Origin: VRUE01 sp963708115
GTDB lineage: Bacteria > Actinomycetota > Thermoleophilia > Solirubrobacterales > 70-9
Direction of reading: 5' to 3'
Assembly (NCBI GenBank): GCA_963708115.1
Contig: CAVPRX010000002.1
Location: forward strand, 62,001 to 126,000
Length of the DNA: 64,000 nt
How positions within the stretch are numbered: position 1 is the first letter of the stretch; every line of letters starts with the position of its first letter. Shown piece after piece: positions 42,662 to 52,493 of the stretch. The notes below the pieces were generated by a model that saw nothing but the letters and a program-made list of their open reading frames with translations, had not been told where the DNA came from and searched no databases. The translations under genes and the position numbers were made by a program.

Positions 42662-43357
42662 ATGATTCGCAATCTCAAGGTACTGGGGCTCGCCCTGGTG
42701 GCTGTCTTCGCGATGAGCGCGGTAGCGGCATCGGCGGCATCGGCTGCCGGAAGCCTTACATCGGATGGACCTGTGACCGTCGAGGCCACGGAAGCCAGCG
42801 CAAAGCTGACAGCATTCGGCAATCAGAAACTCGAATGTGCTGCCACATACACAGTGGGAAATGTCAACAGCACAAGTTCTCCGGGAGTGCACAAACCACT
42901 GATTCTCCCGACCTCAGCACTTACAATCATCCCTCACTACACTAAATGCTCGGCCTACATCAACAACGTCACACAAGGCTCGGCAACAGTGACAATGAAC
43001 GGGTGTGACTTCGTCCTCAATATCGGGGTAAAAAGCGGAACGAAATATCCCGGTACCGTCGATATCATATGTGAAGTCGGCAAAGAAATTGAAGTTCACG
43101 TGTACAGCAGCGTTGCACACACCACGTCGGTTTGCACATACAAAATCCCGGCCCAGAAAGGCCTAGTAGGCGGCTTCGCCGAAAACTCCGGCGAAAACGT
43201 CAAACTCGGCGGTCCGGTTACCGGCATCAAAGTATCGAAGACCGGCATCCTGTGCGGCGGAACCAAAGAAGAAACCGGCGCGACGCAGGACATTGAAACT
43301 GAAGCTAAAGGGACGAACGGAGAAGGGAAAGCTACAAAAATCGAAGTCACCGGATAA
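42662..43357 (+). CDS. Exported protein, tandem copy 2
   Basis: 231 aa, same length and layout as the gene at 41432, with the same signal peptide, cysteine pattern and ribosome site. Differences cluster in the last third (GENVKLGGPVTGIKVSKTG, EETGATQDIETEAKGTNGEG). Length without indels and an open frame show that both copies are under selection. An exported, disulfide-bonded surface or matrix protein is inferred. Confidence 0.8.
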   Translation: MIRNLKVLGLALVAVFAMSAVAASAASAAGSLTSDGPVTVEATEASAKLTAFGNQKLECAATYTVGNVNSTSSPGVHKPLILPTSALTIIPHYTKCSAYINNVTQGSATVTMNGCDFVLNIGVKSGTKYPGTVDIICEVGKEIEVHVYSSVAHTTSVCTYKIPAQKGLVGGFAENSGENVKLGGPVTGIKVSKTGILCGGTKEETGATQDIETEAKGTNGEGKATKIEVTG

Positions 43358-43417
43358 TAAACTCACCGTTTTCCCCTTTGGGGTGAAAGCCGGTTAGTTT
43401 AGTTTTGAGAGGTACAG

Positions 43418-43461
43418 CGCCAAGGCGGCTCCTCGGGGGGTTGTCTTGGCGTTTTTGTTTT
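43418..43461 (+). terminator. Terminator after exported gene copy 2
   Basis: CGCCAAG (43418-43424) pairs with CTTGGCG (43445-43451), with weaker inner pairing, followed by TTTTTGTTTTC. It is a diverged version of the copy-1 hairpin but with a better T-tract. The gap 43358-43698 otherwise holds the promoter of the next gene and no visible gene. Confidence 0.8.
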
Positions 43462-43561
43462 CACCTGAGCAAATCCTTTGGCTCGCTAATTTAGCTGCGC
43501 TTCCTTCTTTCGGTGAGAACGCTTTACCTCCGGTCTTGGTGATAGGGGACTCTGAATGTTC

Positions 43562-43591
43562 TTGACAAAGAGGCAGTCGTACCCGTATAGT
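43562..43591 (+). promoter_or_regulatory. Sigma-70-type promoter of giant NHL protein
   Basis: TTGACA (43562-43567), 18-base spacer, TATAGT (43586-43591). It is the best match to consensus in the window, 107 bases before the GTG start. A similar arrangement precedes the second NHL gene at 61853. Confidence 0.75.
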
Positions 43592-43698
43592 TATCTAGCG
43601 TCCCATGGATGCGATGGGGGAAACGATGCGGTCTGGCGTCCGGGATTAGGCAGGGGAAAGCAGCCCGTAGGGGTTGGGAGAGAACAGGAGAGCGGTTC

Positions 43699-46600
43699 GT
43701 GAGATATGACAGAGGAATCCCGATCACTGATGGGGGGCAGGTCCGTTTCCGCAATACTTGGGGCGTTCTCGCAGTTGTCGTTCTCATTTGTCTCACCGCG
43801 GTGACGCCGACTGCCCTGGGAGCCTCCCCACAGTCATTCTGGACCCGTTGCGCTAACAACAGCGCGCAAGACGTTCAGTGCAGTGGTCCACGCGGTATTG
43901 CGACCTCTCCTATCGATGGCCACGTTTATGTTGCAGACTCTTTCAATCGCCGGATCGCCGAGTTCAGCGTCTGGGGGATCTTCATCAAGGCCTGGGGTTG
44001 GGATGTCGTGCAATCGGGCCCCGACGATACGGGTACGGGCTTTGAGATCTGTGTTGCCGCACAAGGGGATGTCTGTAAGGAAGGTACGACTGGCGCTGGC
44101 GCCGGTCAATTTGGTTCGCCTCAGGGCATAGCTGTCGATTCTGCCGGCAGCATCTATGTGGTGGACCGAGGTCTGCCCTCTAATCAACGTGTGCAGAAGT
44201 TCTCTCCTTCGGGTCAATTCCTATTCATGTGGGGCAAGGGAGTGAACGAAGGAACTGCCGTCAACAAAGACATCTGCACCAATGCTGGCCCCCCCGGACA
44301 GGTTTGCAAAGCCGGCGAGGTGGGCACCGCCTCAGGTCAATTCGGCGAATTGGCGATCGTCGGGAACTACATTGCTATTGACACCCTAGGCACGGTCAGT
44401 GCGTCCGACGACAGGGTCTATGTCGGCGACAAAGGCCGCGTCCAGCGTTTCAATATTAATGGCGAATACCAGTCAGAGATCGCCCTGCCGGGCGAGACGG
44501 TCAGCGCGCTGACCGTCGATTCGTCCAGCAATCTCTATGCCTCTTTCTGCGGTTTGGAATGCGTTAGCGGTCAAGCGGCCAAAGCCAATGTCCGCAAATG
44601 GAACTCGGCCGGTCTCGAACAACCCGCTGTGACGGTTGCCGATCCGCAGGGCCTGGCCGCCGATGCCGCAGGCGATCTCTACGTTCTCGATGGCGCTAGC
44701 AATCCCACGGTCCGCGAGTTCTCTCCCGTGGGCACTGAAATCCTTGATTTTGCTTTTAGTCCGGGGTCCGTTCGTTCGACCGGGATCTCCGCTGGCTCAA
44801 CGTGCCTCAATGCGAGCACTGACCTCTATGTCGCAAATTCGGCCGTAGCCCCCGACGCCTTCGTCCGTGCCTTCGGTCCGCCGCCCGACAAGCTCACCGG
44901 TCCGGGCGAGCCCTGCGAACCGCCTTCCCACGCGCCCGAAATCGAAGGGCAGGGGGCGCTCTCGGTTGAAACCGACAACGCCATCGTGCAGGCGACGATC
45001 AACCCACGATTCTGGAATGACACGTCCTACTACGTGCAGTACGCCAACGCGGCATGCATCGAGGTCGAAGGCTGGGAAGCACCCTGTGTTTCCCAGAAGC
45101 CCGCCTCCCCCGCTCAGCTCGGGGCGGGGGCTACCGACGTCGGCGTCAATACCGCGAAGATCTTCCTCGCCGGCCTTGCGCCAGAAACCTCGTACACCTA
45201 TCGCTTCGTCGCGAAGAGCAGCGGCGGCGGCCCGGTGTTCGGAAAAGGCGGTACCGAGGTGCTGGAAGGCAAAGCGGCGTCCTTTACGACGACGACGGCC
45301 CCGCCGGGGTCTTCTGAACTTTGTCCCAACAAGGACTTCCGCAGCGGCGCAGGAGCTTTCCTGCCCGACTGCCGGGCCTACGAGATGGTCTCACCGGTCG
45401 ACAAAAACGGTGGCGATATCCGCCCCGACAAAGAAACCTACTTCCAATCCTCTCCTGATGGAGGGAGGATCACCTACGGTGCGCAAGCAGCCTTTGGCGA
45501 TCAGCCGAGCAACAAGATATTCAACCAGTACCTAGCAACCCGTGAGGAAAACGGAAACCATGGAGGCGGTTGGCTCAGTCGCGGCATCAATGCGCCGCTG
45601 GGTAGGCAGCTCGGAGCCGCAGCCTTCCCCAATCCGGAAGTGAGCTTGTTCTCACCGGACCTGTGCAGCGAGTGGCTGATCGACTACAACGCGATTCCAT
45701 TGGCTTCCACGGCGCCAGCAGGCTTTGCGAATCTCTATCGCCAGGACCTGTGCGGGGCCAGCGGGTTTGAGCCGTTCATTCAGGCGGCGCCCTCAGTTGT
45801 TGGTGGCGTTGCGGTTACCTACGTGCGCAATGACTCGATTCAAGGTTTCTCAGAAGATCTCAAACACGTGTTTTTCGTTGCTCAGGCCGGGTTGACTCCT
45901 GATGCCGTGCAGGGCGCAACCAACCGCCAGATCTATGACTACTCAGGAGGGGAGCTTCATCTCGTCAGCGTCCTACCCGATGGCACCCCCGATCCGGGGC
46001 AAGGCACCACCGGCGCCGCAGTGGGTGGTGGCGCCCTTCAAACGTCTGGAGGGAACGAGGCGCATGCCGTTTCGAGTGACGGCTCGCGGGTGTTCTGGAC
46101 CTCCAAGACCACCTATCCCAGCCAGGGAGGCACGGTCTTCCTGCGCGAACACCCAGAGCAGGGGATCGTCGCCGGTGAATGCAGCGAAGCAGGCATAGCC
46201 TGCACCATTCCGGTCTCAAGCGGCTTTGCGACCTTCTGGACGGCCACCCCCAGTGGCTCCGCTGCCCTCTACAGCGAAGGGGATCTCAGCAATGAAGCAG
46301 GTAAAGCCACCCTCTATCGTTTTGACGTAGAAAGCCAAACGCGGACGCCGCTCGCTGAACACGTCCTCGGCGTGCTTGGAGCTTCCGAAGACCTTTCGCG
46401 GATTTACTACATCTCCACTGACGTGCTGACGCCCGGCCAGCCCAACGATGAAGGCGACGAAGCACTGGCGGGCAAACCCAACCTCTATCTCGACGAAGAA
46501 GGTGAACTGACCTTCATCGGGACGCTACTCGGCGGCCCCAGTGGAGACGTAGCGGGAGGAGTGGAAACTGCGGAAGTTGGGCCTGGGGCCACCTACCGGA

Positions 46601-47442
46601 TCGGTTCCTTCAATCCTCGCTACAACGCTGTAAGGGTCACCGCCGACGGGAATCGCATCGCCTTTCAGTCGCGCGCCTCTCTGACTGGCTTTGACAACAC
46701 CGATGCCAATAGCGGCAAAGCCGACGTCGAGGTCTTTACCTATGAAGCAGGCGGCGCGGTCGTGTGTATCTCATGCAACCCCAGCGGGGTGCGGCCAAGT
46801 GGGCGAGAACTTCCCAAGACCTTCCACTACGTTCCCGAAGACGCCCCAACGGAGGTTTGGGCCGCTGCCTGGATCCCTGGCTGGGAGCACGCGCTGCATG
46901 CCTCCAACGTTCTCTCCAGCAACGGTGAGAGGCTTTTCTTCAACAGCTACGCCCCGCTGGTCTCCCGCGACACTAACGGTGCCGAGGATGTCTATGAGTG
47001 GGAGGCCGCGGGAGAAGGTCGCTGCGATGAAGAAAGTCATGCCTACCACGAAATGAACGGCGGCTGCGTTTATCTGATCTCCACCGGGGAAAGCCCCTTC
47101 GAATCATTGTTTTGGGAGGCGAGCCCCGACGGCCGCGATGTCTTCTTCACCACCGAATCGAGTCTGGTGCCGCAGGATCCCGGATCGATCGATCTATATG
47201 ACGCGCGTGAAGGCGGCGGCTTCGTTCCGGCCAGCCCATCTCCGGAATGTGAAGGCGAAGCCTGTCAGGGTTCTCCTGGGGCTCCCAACGATCCGACCCC
47301 TGCCTCCTCGGGCTTCGAGGTGGCTGAATCCAAACCTGGTTGCGCCAAGGGTAAGGTCCGTCGCAACGGCCGCTGCGTGGCGAAAAAGCACCGCAAACGT
47401 GTCCCCCACCGAGCCAAGCACAACCGGGGGGGTGCACGATGA
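43699..47442 (+). CDS. Giant exported NHL/beta-propeller surface protein
   Basis: 1247 aa from GTG 43699, which has AGGAGAG eight bases upstream; the frame is open to 43609 but that start lacks a ribosome site. Signal helix TWGVLAVVVLICLTAV at about 20-35. NHL-type repeats follow (GIATSPIDGHVYVADSFNRR, GIAVDSAGSIYVVDRG, GLAADAAGDLYVLDG), then a fibronectin-like domain (LAGLAPETSYTYRFVAKS), then the clade-typical LCPNKDFRSGAGAFLPDCRA segment and a long TolB/WD40-like propeller. The C-terminus is basic (RVPHRAKHNRGGAR). It overlaps the next gene by four bases. It is probably a cell-surface protein binding an unknown ligand. Confidence 0.85.
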   Translation: MRYDRGIPITDGGQVRFRNTWGVLAVVVLICLTAVTPTALGASPQSFWTRCANNSAQDVQCSGPRGIATSPIDGHVYVADSFNRRIAEFSVWGIFIKAWGWDVVQSGPDDTGTGFEICVAAQGDVCKEGTTGAGAGQFGSPQGIAVDSAGSIYVVDRGLPSNQRVQKFSPSGQFLFMWGKGVNEGTAVNKDICTNAGPPGQVCKAGEVGTASGQFGELAIVGNYIAIDTLGTVSASDDRVYVGDKGRVQRFNINGEYQSEIALPGETVSALTVDSSSNLYASFCGLECVSGQAAKANVRKWNSAGLEQPAVTVADPQGLAADAAGDLYVLDGASNPTVREFSPVGTEILDFAFSPGSVRSTGISAGSTCLNASTDLYVANSAVAPDAFVRAFGPPPDKLTGPGEPCEPPSHAPEIEGQGALSVETDNAIVQATINPRFWNDTSYYVQYANAACIEVEGWEAPCVSQKPASPAQLGAGATDVGVNTAKIFLAGLAPETSYTYRFVAKSSGGGPVFGKGGTEVLEGKAASFTTTTAPPGSSELCPNKDFRSGAGAFLPDCRAYEMVSPVDKNGGDIRPDKETYFQSSPDGGRITYGAQAAFGDQPSNKIFNQYLATREENGNHGGGWLSRGINAPLGRQLGAAAFPNPEVSLFSPDLCSEWLIDYNAIPLASTAPAGFANLYRQDLCGASGFEPFIQAAPSVVGGVAVTYVRNDSIQGFSEDLKHVFFVAQAGLTPDAVQGATNRQIYDYSGGELHLVSVLPDGTPDPGQGTTGAAVGGGALQTSGGNEAHAVSSDGSRVFWTSKTTYPSQGGTVFLREHPEQGIVAGECSEAGIACTIPVSSGFATFWTATPSGSAALYSEGDLSNEAGKATLYRFDVESQTRTPLAEHVLGVLGASEDLSRIYYISTDVLTPGQPNDEGDEALAGKPNLYLDEEGELTFIGTLLGGPSGDVAGGVETAEVGPGATYRIGSFNPRYNAVRVTADGNRIAFQSRASLTGFDNTDANSGKADVEVFTYEAGGAVVCISCNPSGVRPSGRELPKTFHYVPEDAPTEVWAAAWIPGWEHALHASNVLSSNGERLFFNSYAPLVSRDTNGAEDVYEWEAAGEGRCDEESHAYHEMNGGCVYLISTGESPFESLFWEASPDGRDVFFTTESSLVPQDPGSIDLYDAREGGGFVPASPSPECEGEACQGSPGAPNDPTPASSGFEVAESKPGCAKGKVRRNGRCVAKKHRKRVPHRAKHNRGGAR

Positions 47443-50330
47443 GACGCCTCGTCTCGATGCTCGCGATAGCGCTGGCCGCCGCCCTGTGGCTGCCCGTCGC
47501 CGCCCAGGCCCAATTTGGCCTCAACAACCTTGACCTCACCTTCACCGAAGCTGATGGCACTCCGGCCACTCAGGCGGGTTCCCACCCGTTTGCGATGACG
47601 ACCTCCTTTGGAGTCAATTTCACTGAAGAAGGCGGTGAAGCGTTCACTGATGGCCGTCTCAAAGACGCGATCATCGAACAGATCGCTGGATTGGTTGGCG
47701 ACACCACGGCCTACCCGCGCTGCTCCTCCCTCGACTTTCTGACCCACCCTATAGATGCACCCGATAAATGCCCCCTCGACACTGCGGTCGGAGCCACTGC
47801 CAGCTCAGTCTCCGAACCAGGCGGCTGGTACGGATCGGCCATCTTCAACCTCGTCCCACCTCCAGGTGTGTTGGTACGGCTTGGTTTCCACGTGTTAACG
47901 GTGGACATCGTTGTCGATGTCGGCCTCAAGCACGCCCCGCCGTATAGCCCGATCGGCGCGTCACGCAACATTGCCCAGTCGCTTTATGTCTTTGCCAGCA
48001 AGCTCCAGCTCTGGGGCAACCCCTCCAATTCCGCGCACGATGCCCTGCGCGGTAAATGCTACTTCCAAAACGAAGTGCTGCTGCCCGGGGAAGAATTTGA
48101 ATTCGAAAGCAAATCCGGAGAGACCTGCCCGGTGGCCGCGCGCCCCAAGCCATTTCTCACCCTGCCTACCCGCTGCTCGGGACCGACTTCGACCTTCTTT
48201 GCGGTGGATTCCTGGGAGAACCCCGGCACCTATCTCTCCGGCGGCGAACCGAACCTGTCAGAACCCAACTGGGTTACCGGGAGCGTCGAAACCCACGATG
48301 AAGAAGGTGCCCCTCGATCCTTTACGGCTTGCGACAGCCTCGGTTTCAAACCGTCGATCATCGCCAAGCCGACCACCAAGGCGGCCCAGAGCCCAACCGG
48401 CTTGGACTTTAACCTCAACGTCGAAGACGAAGGCCTCACCTCGACCACCGGGCGCTCGCAATCTGACATCAGGAAGGCCGTCGTCACCCTGCCTCCAGGG
48501 ATGACCGCCAACCCGTCGGTGGCCGAAGGACTCGAGGTCTGCTCGCTGGCGGACCTGACGAATGAGTCGGTCGACTCCGCAGCCGGATCCGGCTGTCCTG
48601 AAGCATCCAAGATTGGGACGATCGAAGTCGAATCGCCGTTGGTCTCAGACGTGTTGAGGGGCGCTCTCTACCAAGCGAAGCCCTACGAAAATGAATTCAA
48701 CGCTCTGATCGCCTTCTATTTCGTGATCAAGAACCCCAAGTTGGGGGTGATCATCAAGCAGGGTGTCAAAGTCGTACCGGATCCGGTCACCGGCCAGCTC
48801 ACTGCCATCACCGACAACATTCCCCAGATCCCATTTAGTCACTTCAGGCTGCACTTCCGCGAGGGGGGCCGTAGCCCGCTGATTAGCCCACCTGGCTGCG
48901 GCGAGTTCACTGTAAAGGCTGAGCTGACCCCCTGGTCTGGCGGAGCTCCGGTCGAGTCTGACTCAACCTTCCAGATCGTAAGCGGTCCAGCTGAAGGGCC
49001 CTGTCCAACGGGCGGAATTGCCCCCTTTCACCCTGGCTTCGAAGCTGGCACCACCAACAACGCGGCAGGAGCCTACTCGCCCTTCTATATGCGCCTCACT
49101 CGTAAAGACGGCGAACAGGACATGACCAGGTTCTCCGCTGTCCTGCCACCGGGTGTGCTTGCAAAGATCGCTGGTCTCACCAAATGCCCCGAGGCAGCGA
49201 TCGCCAATGCCAAGACGCGAACTGGTCCGCACGGTGGTCAGGAAGAGCTTGAGCATCCGAGCTGCCCCGCCTCCTCGAGGATCGGCCGAACCCTGGCCGG
49301 GGCCGGCGTCGGCTCGCAGCTCACCTATGTCCCGGGCAGTCTCTATCTGGCCGGGCCAGTGGGTGGGGACCAGTTGAGCGTGGTGGCGATCACCCCGGCG
49401 GTCGCGGGCCCCTTCGATGCCGGCACGGTGGTGGTCCGGGAGGCAGTGACGGCCAATCCAGTGACTGCTGAAGCCGAAGTTGACGGCTTACATTCCGACC
49501 CGATCCCCCACATACTCAAGGGCATCCCGCTGAATCTTCGCGACCTCAGGGTTTACGTGGACAGGCAGAACTTCACCTTCAACGCGACCAACTGCGAAGC
49601 CTCAAAGGCGCGGGCGACCCTTTTTGGTTCCTTTCTCTTGCCACTCGACCCGGTAGACGATGTCCCGGTCGGCCTGGAGGCTCGCTACCAGGCGGCCAAC
49701 TGCGCTGCCTTGGGCTTCAAACCCAAGCTCGCGATCAATCTCAAGGGCGGCACCAAGCGTGGCGGTCACCCCGCGCTCAAAGCGGTGGTGACTCCTCGAC
49801 GCGCCGATGCCAACTTTGCCGGCGCCGTGGTCACGCTGCCGCACTCGGCCTTCCTTGACCAGGCGCACATCCGCACGATCTGTACCCGGGTTCAGTTCGC
49901 GGCAAATGGCGGCAATGGAGGCGGCTGTCCTGTGGGTGCGGTGTATGGCCGAGCCAAAGTCTGGACCCCGATCTTGGACGAGCCGCTCTCTGGTCCGGTT
50001 TACCTCAGATCCTCAAACCACAACCTGCCCGACCTGGTCATGGCTCTGCACGGCATCTTCGACATCAACCTCGCAAGCCGCATCGACTCCCGTCACGGCG
50101 GCATTCGCTCCACTTTTGCCGATATCCCCGACGCTCCAGTCTCGCGCTTCGTCCTCGAAATGCAGGGCGGCAAGAAGGGGTTGATAGTCAACAGCCGCAA
50201 CCTCTGTGCAGGCAAGAACCGTGCCGACTCACAACTCACTGGGCAAAACTTCAAGGCCTATGACTTTCGCCAGGTTGTGCGGGCCAGCTGCGCTCCGGCA
50301 CGAAAGCACAAAGCACGGGTATCGCAGTGA
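47439..50330 (+). CDS. Large exported protein, partner of NHL protein
   Basis: 963 aa. Signal peptide MRRLVSMLAIALAAALWLPV ending AAQAQ. The mature protein is beta-rich with repeated units of the form VTLPPGM(T)ANPS..GLE.C and CP..S.IGT(I/V), seen at RKAVVTLPPGMTANPSVAEG and FSAVLPPGVLAKIAGLTKCP, plus many Cys. The C-terminus is basic (ASCAPARKHKARVSQ). It is translationally coupled (ATGA) to the giant NHL protein, so the two are likely made in fixed ratio and act together at the surface. The family is known from Solirubrobacterales-type genomes; no function is established. Confidence 0.82.
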   Translation: MRRLVSMLAIALAAALWLPVAAQAQFGLNNLDLTFTEADGTPATQAGSHPFAMTTSFGVNFTEEGGEAFTDGRLKDAIIEQIAGLVGDTTAYPRCSSLDFLTHPIDAPDKCPLDTAVGATASSVSEPGGWYGSAIFNLVPPPGVLVRLGFHVLTVDIVVDVGLKHAPPYSPIGASRNIAQSLYVFASKLQLWGNPSNSAHDALRGKCYFQNEVLLPGEEFEFESKSGETCPVAARPKPFLTLPTRCSGPTSTFFAVDSWENPGTYLSGGEPNLSEPNWVTGSVETHDEEGAPRSFTACDSLGFKPSIIAKPTTKAAQSPTGLDFNLNVEDEGLTSTTGRSQSDIRKAVVTLPPGMTANPSVAEGLEVCSLADLTNESVDSAAGSGCPEASKIGTIEVESPLVSDVLRGALYQAKPYENEFNALIAFYFVIKNPKLGVIIKQGVKVVPDPVTGQLTAITDNIPQIPFSHFRLHFREGGRSPLISPPGCGEFTVKAELTPWSGGAPVESDSTFQIVSGPAEGPCPTGGIAPFHPGFEAGTTNNAAGAYSPFYMRLTRKDGEQDMTRFSAVLPPGVLAKIAGLTKCPEAAIANAKTRTGPHGGQEELEHPSCPASSRIGRTLAGAGVGSQLTYVPGSLYLAGPVGGDQLSVVAITPAVAGPFDAGTVVVREAVTANPVTAEAEVDGLHSDPIPHILKGIPLNLRDLRVYVDRQNFTFNATNCEASKARATLFGSFLLPLDPVDDVPVGLEARYQAANCAALGFKPKLAINLKGGTKRGGHPALKAVVTPRRADANFAGAVVTLPHSAFLDQAHIRTICTRVQFAANGGNGGGCPVGAVYGRAKVWTPILDEPLSGPVYLRSSNHNLPDLVMALHGIFDINLASRIDSRHGGIRSTFADIPDAPVSRFVLEMQGGKKGLIVNSRNLCAGKNRADSQLTGQNFKAYDFRQVVRASCAPARKHKARVSQ

Positions 50331-50445
50331 CCGGCTTCATTGAGCACTTAACCCGGCCAGCGGGGAATGGGTTCCCTGTCCGGCCGATGTCAACAAGGCC
50401 GGTCGGGCCCATTCCGGCAGGCGTTACACAAGGAGAAGAGACCTG

Positions 50446-51330
50446 ATGTTCTCACGATTCCGAGATCACTTCGGCGCCGCCAGCCTTATCGTTGCGGTTG
50501 TAGCGTTGATCGCCGCCCTCACCGGTGGCGCCTTCGCCGCGACTGGTGGCGCCGGGGACTCCAAGGCCGTCGCTTCTGCCAAGGGCAAGGGCAAGCCCGG
50601 GCCCCGTGGCAAGCAAGGCGTTGCTGGCCCACAGGGACCAGCTGGCCCAGCTGGACCGGCTGGATCGGGGGGCGCCAAGGGCGACACCGGCGCAGCAGGA
50701 GCGAATGGCCCCGCGGGCCCGACCGGCCCTGCGGGCGCCGCCGGTAAAACTGTCCTGCATGGCGTTGGAGCCCCCACCGGCGGTATCGGCACCGTGGGCG
50801 ATTTTTACATCAACACGACCACCGACGAAATCTTTGGCCCGAAGGTTGGCGTTGGAACTTGGGGCAGCGGCACCGCCCTCAAAGGCGATCCTGGCGCTAA
50901 TGGGTCTCCTTGGGTGGTCGGCACTGCGCCCCAGGGTGTCACCCTCAAAGGCACTTGGTCAATTCAGCAATACACCGCTGCCGGTGCCGGTGACGTCATC
51001 CCCACCCCGATCTCAACCGGCGTCCCAATTAACACTCTCAGCGGATTTTTTGTCGTCCTCAAGCAGGGAGAAAACCTTCCGGGTCAGAGCAGTGAAGAAC
51101 GAGAAGAAGCCGAAGGCTTCTGCCCTGGTAACGCTGAAAATGCACTCCCTCCCGCTCCGACCGCATCATTTATCAGCACCTGCGTTTACATACAAGAAGC
51201 GACGAATCTCGTTGGTCTCGCCGGGTCCAGTCTCCTCAATGGGTCCGGGGGCGGCATAGTCGCACCATTCCAGTCCTTTGCCGCCGGAGAAACCAAAGGC
51301 TACGGCTCCTGGTCGCTCGTCGCTCCCTAG
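50446..51330 (+). CDS. Collagen-like exported protein
   Basis: 294 aa, ATG after AAGGAGAAGAG. Signal SLIVAVVALIAALTGGAFAA, then Gly-X-Y repeats at about 47-100 (GPQGPAGPAGPAG, GPAGPTGPAGAAG) and a shorter set near 147-155, and a C-terminal globular domain ending KGYGSWSLVAP. Similar bacterial collagen-like proteins form triple helices on the cell surface. The second collagen-like gene at 59337 ends in a related GSWALSP motif. Confidence 0.85.
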   Translation: MFSRFRDHFGAASLIVAVVALIAALTGGAFAATGGAGDSKAVASAKGKGKPGPRGKQGVAGPQGPAGPAGPAGSGGAKGDTGAAGANGPAGPTGPAGAAGKTVLHGVGAPTGGIGTVGDFYINTTTDEIFGPKVGVGTWGSGTALKGDPGANGSPWVVGTAPQGVTLKGTWSIQQYTAAGAGDVIPTPISTGVPINTLSGFFVVLKQGENLPGQSSEEREEAEGFCPGNAENALPPAPTASFISTCVYIQEATNLVGLAGSSLLNGSGGGIVAPFQSFAAGETKGYGSWSLVAP

Positions 51331-51459
51331 CGACTCGGGTTCCGGGGCGGCGCTGAAGTCGTCCCGGAACCGAGTCAGCGCTGGATTGGGGGCATGCGGT
51401 TGCCCGTCGTGAGTTAGGAAGGACATACTTTTTACTTTGATTATGTAAAGTTCCTAACT

Positions 51460-51909
51460 ATGCAGCTCAAGGGCGCCATCCGCATTCTCGCGACTACCCT
51501 CTTGGTCGGTATTGGGGTCGCCAGTTGCGGCGGTGACAGTCAAAGTGGAGGCGAAGCCTACGAGGGCATTCTGCATGACCTCAGGCGAGCCGCTCTCTCA
51601 CACACCAGCTATGACGCCGTCAGCCGCAGCAAGGGCCTCAAGCCGACGTTGAGAGCCTCACTCGACGCCTTCTGCGAAACCAATAGAGAGATGCTGGAGA
51701 ACCAAGAAGCCTGGAAGGCATCCAAGGCGGGCTACTACATCGTCAGGATCAAGCTCCGGGCGGAACGGGAACTACCCTATGTTTCGACCGCCCCGGTCAA
51801 TGCCGCCGTGAACAAGTACAAGGAGTTCTTCGGCTTGACCTCGTTCAGTCCAGATGACGTTCGCCGCTACGCACTAGCGTGCTACGGCCGCCTCAGCAAT
51901 GCTAAGTAA
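51460..51909 (+). CDS. Small lipoprotein, family A
   Basis: 149 aa. Lipobox GVASCGGD. ASLDAFCETNREMLENQEAW and the end RRYALACYGR match the lipoprotein at 39452. The ATG has no ribosome site and follows TATGTAAAGTTCCTAACT closely, so a very short leader is possible. The TATGT..GTTCCTAACT element recurs before the next gene. Confidence 0.7.
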   Translation: MQLKGAIRILATTLLVGIGVASCGGDSQSGGEAYEGILHDLRRAALSHTSYDAVSRSKGLKPTLRASLDAFCETNREMLENQEAWKASKAGYYIVRIKLRAERELPYVSTAPVNAAVNKYKEFFGLTSFSPDDVRRYALACYGRLSNAK

Positions 51910-51957
51910 ATATCGAGTGTGCTATGTTCCTAACTCATTTGAAAGGGGAGAGGGACT

Positions 51958-52470
51958 TTGACTGCTCGATCGATGATCATTCCGCTTACCGCCACCGTCA
52001 TTGCAACCGTGATCATCGGCTGTGGCGGAGCGGATGGCGACACTTCCAGCGCCAGCTCCGCTGATGATGTGACGATCACCACCTCGTCCCTCAGCAAGGA
52101 TGAATTTGTTGCCCGGGCCTCGAAAGCCTGTCAGCGGCTAAGAAGGAATCTCCTCGAACGCGTCCTGAATTACACCCAGCAGCACGAATCCAAGAACCCG
52201 AGCAGATCCGAGGAAACTGCAGTATTCGCAGGCATGACCAAGGCAGTGCTGCTGCCGACGATCAGGAAAGAACTCGCAGCGATTCGACGCCTGGGGGCAC
52301 CGACGGGAGACGAGGATGAAGTCGCCGCGTTCATCGCCGCCGAGCAGGACGCGGTTGACAAGGTTGCCGAGTTGACGCACATCGTGTCGAGATTTGAGAT
52401 CGAACGCTACTTCACCGATTCCGAAAAGCTGTTCCGGGCATATGGACTCGGCGCATGCGCCAACGAATGA
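51958..52470 (+). CDS. Small lipoprotein, family B
   Basis: 170 aa from TTG 51958, behind GGGGAGAGGG. Lipobox VIIGCGGADG. The mature part carries LSKDEFVARASKACQRLRRN, RRLGAPTGDEDEVAAFIAAE and the end YGLGACANE. The spacing of the two Cys and the LGAP..E motif are shared with the genes at 52494 and 58688. It is a helical lipoprotein of unknown role. Confidence 0.7.
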   Translation: MTARSMIIPLTATVIATVIIGCGGADGDTSSASSADDVTITTSSLSKDEFVARASKACQRLRRNLLERVLNYTQQHESKNPSRSEETAVFAGMTKAVLLPTIRKELAAIRRLGAPTGDEDEVAAFIAAEQDAVDKVAELTHIVSRFEIERYFTDSEKLFRAYGLGACANE

Positions 52471-52493
52471 CTTGTAGCGATTGAGGAGCCTCG

